Shown: piece by piece, positions 1 through 4,774 of the stretch
Layout of the letters: every line of letters begins with the position of its first letter
Position numbering within the stretch: the first letter of the stretch is position 1
Source: an uncultured Sphingomonadales bacterium
GTDB lineage: Bacteria > Pseudomonadota > Alphaproteobacteria > Sphingomonadales > Sphingomonadaceae
DNA: 7,857 nt
Assembly: GCA_903911985.1 (NCBI GenBank)
Contig: CAIWFP010000264.1
Location: 1-7,857 of the forward strand
Direction of reading: 5' to 3'
Made by a program: the position numbers and the translations under genes
Notes under the pieces: model-generated
What the model saw: only the letters and a program-made list of their open reading frames with translations
The model's database searches: none
Told to the model about the DNA's origin: nothing

Positions 1-362
1 ATGCAGGCCGAAGAGGAATAGAAGATCCGCCGAATGTTGCGCTTGTGGGCGATGTCGGCGACATTAAGGTTGATGCTTGCCGAGTTGTGCATGATGTCGG
101 CATCATGCTCGCCGGTGAAGATGTAACCCGCACCACCCATGTCGGCGGCGAGCTGATAGACCTCGTCAAAATTGCGGTCGATCACTCGGTGGCAAACATC
201 CTGCTGACGCAGGTCTCCGATCACGAAATCGTCCGCTTCCGTTTCCGCGTGCTCGTTGAACTTCAGATCCACGCCGCGGACCCAAAACCCTTCACGCTTG
301 AGACGCTTGACCAAATGGCCGCCGATAAAACCACCGGCACCGAGAACCAATGCAGTCTTCAT
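1..362 (-). CDS. GDP-mannose 3,5-epimerase-like NAD-dependent sugar-nucleotide epimerase/dehydratase (N-terminal 120 codons, cut by window edge)
   Basis: The visible N-terminal part of an extended short-chain dehydrogenase/reductase that would act in the cytoplasm on a nucleotide sugar. Read on the minus strand, it begins MKTALVLGAGGFIGGHL, a Rossmann GxxGxxG NAD-binding loop with glycines at residues 8, 11 and 14. An acidic residue ends the second strand (VDLK, about residues 36-39). FVIGDLR lies near residue 50. The stretch QLAADMGGAGYI (about 71-82) and the later YSSSAC resemble plant-type GDP-mannose 3,5-epimerase (LAADMGGMGFI and YASSAC in that family), so this subfamily is favoured over GalE or RmlB. 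The catalytic YxxxK lies beyond the left edge and cannot be checked. The start is supported by AAGGAG at 370-375, seven bases before the ATG. The gene begins 23 bases after the glycosyltransferase stop, so the two are probably cotranscribed in a surface-polysaccharide operon. The family is near certain; the exact substrate is inferred. Confidence 0.85.
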   Translation of the reverse strand, partial: MKTALVLGAGGFIGGHLVKRLKREGFWVRGVDLKFNEHAETEADDFVIGDLRQQDVCHRVIDRNFDEVYQLAADMGGAGYIFTGEHDADIMHNSASINLNVADIAHKRNIRRIFYSSSAC

Positions 363-385
363 TGTGATACTCCTTCAGAGTAGCA

Positions 386-1576
386 TTACTTGCGGGCAAG
401 CGGTGCGAGGATTTTTTCGAACCGGTCCGCAATGAGGTTGATGTCAAATGTACAGCGGGCATAGGCTCTGCCATTGTCGCCCATCCGCTGGCGCAATTCC
501 GCATCGCCAGCCAGCCTGACCGCATCACCCAGGAATGCCGCGCGATCGGCAGGTGGGGCGACAACACCCGCCTCATTTTGCTCAAGCAGGCGCGAGGAGA
601 GATTCTCGTGCGGCACCGATGCCAAAATCGGCCGACCCACGGCAAGATAGGTCAAAATCTTGGACGGGACCGAATATGCCCCAGCCTCTGCTTCGATCAT
701 CGCGACGAACACATCCGCACCGGAAAGCATCTTGGGCAAATCGGCAAAGTCCACCCACGAGTGGACCGAAAGGTTGGGCACCCGCTTCTGGACACCTTCC
801 GCCGCGAGGGCACTTGCCGCTTCACCCTCGGAAAATACATGGACATGCGCCTGGGGTATCCGCTGAGCCAATGAGAGCAAAAGGCTTGGGTCGTGCTTGT
901 AGCCCAGCGTTCCCGAATAGACGAAGCGGATGCCCTGACCGCTCATGTTTTTGTCCGCCCAATCATTGTCACGGGGATGCAGCGGCAGCTCGTTCAGTGG
1001 CGCCCAGTTTTCCACTACGGCAATCCGGTCTTCCGACACCCCACGCGCGCCGAGAACGGGCACAAAATCGGCGGTAATCGCCACGACGCGATCGCTGGCG
1101 CGCAACATGTGAAATTCCAGCCAGCTATAATAGGCCGCAACCGCATGCCCGATCACCGGCAATTTGCGGGGCACCACCCGCGCGATGGCTTCACTGTAAA
1201 TATCCTGCAGCCAATAAACAAAACCCGCCCCGGCCTCACGCGCAGCGCGTTGGAAAATACGCTGGGTATCAAGCGGCGCATTGCTGGAAATCACGACATC
1301 GGGCGCAAAACGTCGCAACTCGGCAGCCATGGCATGTCCGACCTCGATCTCCTGCTTCCGACGCCTTGCAAATTTGCCCTTCATGAAGGCAGACTTCGTG
1401 TTCACTGCGGCAATATTGAAAGTTTCAGGGTCGGTCGCTGATCGGACCAGATTGCCCTTCGGTGTTTGAAATCCAGCGAAATGAAGGTGCAGCACCTCAT
1501 GCCCCCGGCGCGCCAATTCACGCGAGAGCTGAACCTGGAACGGATGGCCAGAGTAGTCGGATAGCAGGATGCGCAT
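386..1576 (-). CDS. GT4 family glycosyltransferase (WbuB/WcaI-like), surface polysaccharide biosynthesis
   Basis: A 396-residue GT-B fold glycosyltransferase, about the usual length for the WbuB/WcaI type. It should transfer a sugar from a nucleotide donor to a lipid-linked or growing glycan at the cytoplasmic face of the membrane. The N-terminal acceptor half opens with MRILLSDYSGHPFQVQLSRE and carries YWLQDIYSEA at about 121-130, matching the WVQDxxPE-type motif of this group. The C-terminal donor half has FVYSGTLGYKHDP (218-230) and SVPSKILTYLAVGRP (302-316), the nucleotide-sugar binding region after the acidic EAEAGAY. There is no signal peptide or clear membrane span. The frame stays open 30 codons further upstream to 1666, but those residues look non-coding and the family begins with M-R-I-L, so I place the start at 1576. 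The ribosome site is weak: GGGGAAG lies 17 bases upstream. An epimerase-like gene follows after 23 bases. A sampled line (1261-1320) is about 57% GC. Donor and acceptor cannot be read from sequence. Confidence 0.9.
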   Translation of the reverse strand: MRILLSDYSGHPFQVQLSRELARRGHEVLHLHFAGFQTPKGNLVRSATDPETFNIAAVNTKSAFMKGKFARRRKQEIEVGHAMAAELRRFAPDVVISSNAPLDTQRIFQRAAREAGAGFVYWLQDIYSEAIARVVPRKLPVIGHAVAAYYSWLEFHMLRASDRVVAITADFVPVLGARGVSEDRIAVVENWAPLNELPLHPRDNDWADKNMSGQGIRFVYSGTLGYKHDPSLLLSLAQRIPQAHVHVFSEGEAASALAAEGVQKRVPNLSVHSWVDFADLPKMLSGADVFVAMIEAEAGAYSVPSKILTYLAVGRPILASVPHENLSSRLLEQNEAGVVAPPADRAAFLGDAVRLAGDAELRQRMGDNGRAYARCTFDINLIADRFEKILAPLARK

Positions 1577-1917
1577 TGCGTTTGGCCTATCAACTTCCCC
1601 GCCAAGCGGATTTACGAGGCCCCCGCGACTGAAGGCCGCCCAGCAGATCTGCACCACTTGCGGCATTCATCGCTCAAACACCCTTCGGCAATCTGGCTGC
1701 GGGAAATTGTGCAACTGCGAAGAGCAAGCCTAGCCGAGCCAACGGCTTTGGCAAACACGATTCTCGACGAATACTGTTCCTTAGTTTCGCATCAGTTCGG
1801 TGCATTTTGAAATTCGGGCATGGGCATGGCACAAATCCCATGGGCAATCCTGCCCCCAAAGCAAACCAGCTGTCATTGCGCTTCGGCAATTTGTGTCCCC
1901 GCAGGTGTATCGGCCAA
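1577..1917. other. Gene-free spacer between lptA and the glycosyltransferase gene
   Basis: About 340 bases without a convincing gene. An open frame on the minus strand (1674-2006) overlaps the end of lptA out of frame and encodes nothing recognisable. GC is visibly lower (about 47% in 1741-1800). A palindromic patch covers 1819-1855: CATGGG (1819-1824) pairs with CCCATG (1837-1842), and GGGCA (1842-1846) with TGCCC (1851-1855) around a four-base loop. It may help end lptA transcription, but neither strand has a T-run after it. CTTCGGCAAT occurs twice in direct orientation (1683-1692 and 1881-1890). The spacer should hold the promoter of the glycosyltransferase operon, but I cannot point to clear -35 and -10 boxes. 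Confidence 0.6.
1579..1608 (-). promoter_or_regulatory. Possible hairpin in the leader just before the glycosyltransferase start
   Basis: In the minus-strand RNA, CGCUUGGC (1608-1601) can pair with GCCAAACG (1586-1579) in seven of eight positions, with one C-A mismatch. The 14-base loop holds GGGGAAG (1600-1594), the only purine-rich ribosome-site candidate. The AUG at 1576 follows two bases after the stem. It could tune translation of the glycosyltransferase, but a stem this size can occur by chance. Confidence 0.25.
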
Positions 1918-2484
1918 TTAGCGCTTAGCGTGTGGCGCGGCAAAGCTGCCAGAGACACGCCCGGCCGGACCGGTGCCATGGCGGCCACCCCCAAGCCCGC
2001 GGCCATCGACGGTGGAGAGGCCAGTGTTGAGGTCGATCACCATCCGCGCGCCGTTCAGCGAATCACCACCACGATGCAGCACGACATTGCCCACCATGGT
2101 GATGATGCGGCGGTTGAAATCATAGGTGGCGACGTCGCCCCGCGCGGTTTGCTCACCACGGGTCACGGTCACATCGCCACTGGCGTCCAGCCGCTGGATT
2201 TTTACGCCGCCGTTGTTGTTATAGGCCACAGTGCCGCGCGCCGCGCGCATGCGCAGATCATCTTGTGTGATATCCACATTGCCCGACAGCAACACGCGGT
2301 TCTCCTTGTCGAGCAACTCGATATGGTCGGCCGCGTAATTGACCGGCGCATCACTGTTATGGCCCGACAGCCCGGAGCCATGGGCGACAACGCCAAGACC
2401 GGCAATCGCACAGGCGGCTACGAGGCACAGCGAGCGGATGCTGGCCAGATGGGCGGGGCGCGAGGGCAGAGGATGGTGCTGCAT
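1918..2484 (-). CDS. lptA: LptA: periplasmic lipopolysaccharide transport bridge protein (OstA-like domain)
   Basis: A 188-residue periplasmic protein that carries lipopolysaccharide from the inner-membrane LptBFGC complex towards LptD/E in the outer membrane, by stacking beta-jellyroll units into a bridge. A signal peptide is visible: basic and polar residues up to about 18, a hydrophobic run at about 19-34 (LCLVAACAIAGLGVVA), and a likely cleavage after A34. The OstA/LptA domain spans about 48-160, with the repeated strand pattern of the family in VLLSGNVDITQDDLRMRAARG (in part, 64-84), DVATYDFNRRIITMVGNV (117-134) and the DSLNGARMVIDLNTG region (141-155). The C-terminal tail (161-188) is rich in Gly and basic residues and probably disordered. 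An in-frame TAA sits four codons upstream of the ATG at 2484, so the start cannot lie further up. There is no good Shine-Dalgarno, which suggests reinitiation or coupling after lptC, 76 bases upstream. lptB does not follow. Confidence 0.9.
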   Translation of the reverse strand: MQHHPLPSRPAHLASIRSLCLVAACAIAGLGVVAHGSGLSGHNSDAPVNYAADHIELLDKENRVLLSGNVDITQDDLRMRAARGTVAYNNNGGVKIQRLDASGDVTVTRGEQTARGDVATYDFNRRIITMVGNVVLHRGGDSLNGARMVIDLNTGLSTVDGRGLGGGRHGTGPAGRVSGSFAAPHAKR

Positions 2485-2560
2485 AGGAGTTCTTTAGGGG
2501 CCGCGCCGCTCAACCGCAATGGGGGCAATTTGCCAGAAACGCGAAGGCCGCAATAAGAAC

Positions 2561-3208
2561 TCAACGCGGCAGGGCCAGCTTGCCCTGTGTCATATGCAGC
2601 CGGGCGTGCCCATCCAGGCTCACCGAACGGCGGGCAAGGTCCGCCGAGATACGTTCGGCGCTGAAGGTGCCTGTAGGCACGCTGCCGCTTACCCCCCCCT
2701 CGCCAAAAGCGCGCCTGTTCTTCAGGTCGATGGCCACGCCGCTGGTCACCATGCGATATCCATCCTTGGCCAGAAAATTCACCGGGCCTGCCGCCACCAT
2801 CCTGTCCTGATCGATGTGATAATCGCCAGAAGGCGCGAAAACGCGTGCATTCCCGTCAGTCAGCTGCAATTGCGCCACGAAATCCCGCATCTCCACCACT
2901 GGCACCCGCGCCGAATGCTGCACGGCCTGCCCCGCGGTTACGGTGAAGGCGCGACCCCGATTATCCTCGCCGCGATAGGTGGCGTTACTCACCTTCAGCC
3001 GATCCATGGTGATGGCCACCTTGTTACGGTCCAGCAGGAAGCTCACCTCGTTGCGCGGGAACAGCGGCGTGATCATCATGATGGCCACAACCACCCCAAC
3101 CATCGCCGGCAGGGCGCGCGCGAGAAAATGCACCATCCGGTCGTGGAATCCGCCGGGAGCCGCATAGGCGCGGCGGCGGTCGCGAATCAGGTCGGCCTGT
3201 GCGGTCAC
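2561..3208 (-). CDS. lptC: LptC: inner-membrane-anchored lipopolysaccharide export protein
   Basis: A 215-residue bitopic inner-membrane protein of the LptC family, which receives LPS from LptBFG and hands it to LptA in the periplasm. A basic cytoplasmic N-terminus (RDRRR at 9-13) leads to one membrane span at about residues 29-50 (LARALPAMVGVVVAIMMITP). The periplasmic beta-jellyroll follows from about 55 to 210, with the typical strands around AITMDRLKVSNATYRG, the YHIDQDRMVA segment and FLAKDGYRMVTSGVAIDL, and it ends in ARLHMTQGKLALPR. The start is a GTG at 3208-3206 that overlaps the TGA of the upstream exonuclease gene (GTGA, four bases), so translation is probably coupled. The next in-frame ATG (residue 25) would remove the basic N-terminal tail. 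lptA follows after 76 bases. The family diverges strongly at sequence level, but architecture and gene order agree. Confidence 0.88.
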   Translation of the reverse strand: MTAQADLIRDRRRAYAAPGGFHDRMVHFLARALPAMVGVVVAIMMITPLFPRNEVSFLLDRNKVAITMDRLKVSNATYRGEDNRGRAFTVTAGQAVQHSARVPVVEMRDFVAQLQLTDGNARVFAPSGDYHIDQDRMVAAGPVNFLAKDGYRMVTSGVAIDLKNRRAFGEGGVSGSVPTGTFSAERISADLARRSVSLDGHARLHMTQGKLALPR

Positions 3209-3828
3209 GCCGATTCGTGGCTGAAGATGTCGTGCTCGGGCCAGCCAGCCAGATCCAGCGCGGCCCGGTGCGGCAGAAAATCAAAGCAGGCCTGCGCCAA
3301 TTCGGTTCGCCCTTCCCGCGCCAGCCGCTGCACCAGAATCGCGTGGCACCCATGCAGATAGCGCACGTCGCTGGCGGCATATTCGCGCTGCGCGTCGGAG
3401 AGCTCCGCCGCACCCCAGTCGCTCGACTGCTGCTGCTTCGACAACTCCTTGCCCAGCAGCTCGCGCACCAGATCCTTCAGCCCATGCCGGTCGGTATAGG
3501 TGCGCACCAGCTTGCTGGCAATTTTGGTGCAAAACACGGGCGCGGCCACCACGCCCATATAGTGCTGGAGCGCCGCCAGATCGAACCGGGCGAAGTGATA
3601 GAGCTTCAGCCGCGCGGGATCCGCCAGCACCGCCTTCAGATTTGGCGCGGCATAGCTGCTGCCCGGCGAGAAGCGCACAAGGTGCTCATCCCCCCGCCCA
3701 TCGGCGATCTGGACGAGACACAGCCGGTCTCGCGGGGTGATGAGCCCCATGGTTTCGGTGTCGATAGCAATGGGGCCATCGGCCAGCACGCCCTCGGGGA
3801 GATCTTCTTCGTGGAGATAGACAGTCAT
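3205..3828 (-). CDS. Short RNase D-like 3'-5' exonuclease (DEDDy family, no HRDC domain)
   Basis: A 207-residue 3'-5' exonuclease of the DnaQ-like DEDDy superfamily, expected to trim RNA (tRNA or other small RNA 3' ends) in the cytoplasm with two metal ions. All catalytic motifs are visible. Exo I is IDTET with D23 and E25. Exo II is YHFARFDLAAL with D83. Exo III is EYAASDVRYLH with Y150 and D154, the Y-x3-D form of RNase D. At 207 residues it is little more than half the length of Escherichia coli RNase D and lacks the C-terminal HRDC repeats. This compact version commonly precedes lptC in alphaproteobacteria. The frame is open upstream to 4059, but that extension is antisense to ung and Arg/Pro-rich. 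MTVYLHEEDLPEG is the natural start, with only a weak ribosome site (GGCGG). It leads the lptC-lptA operon. The physiological substrate is not known from sequence. Confidence 0.9.
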   Translation of the reverse strand: MTVYLHEEDLPEGVLADGPIAIDTETMGLITPRDRLCLVQIADGRGDEHLVRFSPGSSYAAPNLKAVLADPARLKLYHFARFDLAALQHYMGVVAAPVFCTKIASKLVRTYTDRHGLKDLVRELLGKELSKQQQSSDWGAAELSDAQREYAASDVRYLHGCHAILVQRLAREGRTELAQACFDFLPHRAALDLAGWPEHDIFSHESA

Positions 3829-3905
3829 TGTGCCGCCGTGCTTAGGCCTTCTGGCGCGCAGATGAAAGCCCCTCTGGTAACAGGAGGCGTCACAGGAGGT
3901 GTGCC
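3829..3905. promoter_or_regulatory. Divergent spacer between the exonuclease-lptC-lptA operon and ung
   Basis: Seventy-seven bases separate the two divergent start codons, so the promoters of both transcription units should lie here or run into the neighbouring genes. I see no confident -35/-10 pair on either strand. The ung side carries a duplicated ribosome-binding sequence, described separately. Confidence 0.45.
3880..3902 (+). promoter_or_regulatory. Tandemly duplicated Shine-Dalgarno before ung
   Basis: ACAGGAGGCGT (3880-3890) and ACAGGAGGTGT (3892-3902) form an imperfect direct repeat with a 12-base period and one mismatch. Each copy contains a perfect AGGAGG (3882-3887 and 3894-3899). 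The second copy lies six bases before the ATG at 3906, an ideal spacing, and fixes the ung start. The first is 18 bases upstream, too far for that ATG. Confidence 0.8.
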
Positions 3906-4607
3906 ATGGATTCCGATAGCTCCAGCGACACCCCTTTGCCCGAAAGCTGGCGCGCGGCGCTGGCCCCGGCCCTCGCCACGCCCGAGGCCAGGAGGCTGGG
4001 TGGATTCCTGAAGGCCGAGGAAGAAGCCGGAAAGCGCATTTATCCTCCGCGCGGCACACGCCTTGCCGCGCTGGAGCTGACGCCGCTCGACGCGGTCAAG
4101 GTCGTCATTCTGGGGCAAGACCCCTATCACGGCCCCGGGCAGGCCCATGGCCTGTGTTTTTCAGTGCAGACCGGTGTGCGCGTGCCGCCCAGCCTCCTGA
4201 ACATCTACAAGGAGATCGAGGCCGACCTCGGCCTGCCGCGCCCCAGCCACGGCACCCTCACCCATTGGGCGCGGCAAGGCGTGCTGCTGCTCAACAACGC
4301 CCTGACCGTGGAGGAAGGCCGCGCCGGCAGCCACCAGAGCCTCGGCTGGGAGGCGATCACCGACGCTGCGGTGGCCGCGGTGGCGGCGAGCCCCAACCCT
4401 TGCGTGTTCCTGCTGTGGGGCGCCCATGCCCAGAAGAAGGCCGCAAGGGTGCCGGGCCTGACTGAAAGCCGCCATCTGGTGCTGAAGGCCGCCCACCCCA
4501 GCCCGCTATCGGCGCACAACGGCTTCCTCGGGTGCCGCCATTTCAGCCAGGCCAACGCCTTTCTGGAAAGGCATGGGCGCGAGGCGATAGACTGGCGGAT
4601 CGAATAG
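3906..4607 (+). CDS. ung: Uracil-DNA glycosylase, family 1
   Basis: A 233-residue enzyme that removes uracil from DNA, starting base-excision repair of deaminated cytosine and misincorporated dUMP. Both signature motifs are intact. The water-activating loop GQDPYHGPGQAHGL (70-83) has catalytic D72 and is followed by F85, which stacks on uracil. The minor-groove intercalation loop HPSPLSAHNGF (197-207) has catalytic H197. LLLNNALTVEEG (128-139) holds the uracil-reading Asn and the LLN(N/T) strand of the family. The roughly 40-residue N-terminus is Ser/Pro/Ala-rich and variable, as is usual. The length is normal. The start is fixed by AGGAGG six bases upstream. The gene stands alone on the plus strand, divergent from the exonuclease-lpt operon and convergent with gltD. 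It stops at TAG 4605-4607, shortly before the hairpin element. Codon use is strongly GC-rich (about 78% GC in 4321-4380). Confidence 0.97.
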   Translation: MDSDSSSDTPLPESWRAALAPALATPEARRLGGFLKAEEEAGKRIYPPRGTRLAALELTPLDAVKVVILGQDPYHGPGQAHGLCFSVQTGVRVPPSLLNIYKEIEADLGLPRPSHGTLTHWARQGVLLLNNALTVEEGRAGSHQSLGWEAITDAAVAAVAASPNPCVFLLWGAHAQKKAARVPGLTESRHLVLKAAHPSPLSAHNGFLGCRHFSQANAFLERHGREAIDWRIE

Positions 4608-4622
4608 GGAAGCAGGTTTTAT

Positions 4623-4663
4623 GGGATAGGTGCGAGGGAATCGTCCCTCGCGCTCCCTATCCC
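4623..4663. terminator. Long hairpin after ung (possible bidirectional terminator)
   Basis: GGGATAGG (4623-4630) pairs with CCTATCCC (4656-4663), and TGCGAGGGA (4631-4639) pairs with TCCCTCGCG (4644-4652), including one T-G pair. The loop is ATCG (4640-4643) and a three-base bulge CTC (4653-4655) sits on the right arm. With 17 pairs it is very stable. It begins 15 bases after the ung stop, in the place of a terminator, but neither strand has a T-run behind it. It is therefore not a textbook intrinsic terminator and may instead be part of a palindromic repeat element. Confidence 0.6.
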
Positions 4664-4744
4664 TGTCGTCGTCGCGTGTCGGTTCAGCGTTGGCGCAAGC
4701 TCTCCGCGCCGCAGGACACGCACCACGCAAACATTAATGGGAAC

Positions 4745-4765
4745 GCGAGGGGGTGCCCCCCTCGC
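4745..4765. terminator. GC-rich hairpin after gltD
   Basis: GCGAGGGGG (4745-4753) pairs perfectly over nine bases with CCCCCTCGC (4757-4765) around a three-base loop. In the gltBD transcript it lies 9 bases beyond the stop codon, so it could end or protect that message. The minus-strand sequence after it (GTTCCCATTAATG) has no clear T-run. Confidence 0.5.
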
Positions 4766-4774
4766 ACCTATCCC

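Larger units (their letters stand above)
4623..4774. repeat. 152-base element bounded by a perfect 16-base inverted repeat, between ung and gltD
   Basis: GGGATAGGTGCGAGGG (4623-4638) returns as its exact reverse complement CCCTCGCACCTATCCC (4759-4774), directly against the gltD stop codon. A third, interrupted inverted copy forms the right arm of the left hairpin (4644-4663), and a fourth, truncated copy forms the left arm of the right hairpin (4745-4753). The centre holds nested smaller inverted repeats: GCGTGTC (4674-4680) with GACACGC (4715-4721), and GGCGC (4692-4696) with GCGCC (4706-4710). There is no open frame of note, and no target-site duplication flanks it (AT on the left, CTA on the right). 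It could be a REP/MITE-like repeat or a paired terminator for two convergent genes. The pairing is seen directly; the role is inferred. Confidence 0.65.

Noticed and set aside
1674..2006. A 110-codon minus-strand frame in the spacer after lptA, considered as a small gene or an lptB remnant
   Set aside because: It starts inside lptA out of frame, shows no Walker A, Walker B or ABC signature, and has no recognisable motif.
2400..2484. Possible lipoprotein signal (VAAC, Cys25) in LptA
   Set aside because: Only about three hydrophobic residues precede the cysteine, and the hydrophobic segment continues past it. An ordinary cleavable signal peptide ending near residue 34 fits better.
1807..2556. 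A 249-codon plus-strand open frame over lptA
   Set aside because: It is antisense to a clear OstA-domain gene, its product resembles no family I know, and its composition is that of a shadow frame.
2519..4011. Plus-strand open frames opposite lptC and the exonuclease
   Set aside because: Both genes below them have clear domain content and intact catalytic or membrane features. The opposite frames are Arg/His/Ala-rich and lack ribosome sites.
3829..4059. An N-terminal extension of 77 codons on the RNase D-like gene
   Set aside because: It is antisense to the start of ung and rich in Arg, Pro, Cys and Trp. The family begins at the MTVYLHEEDL start.
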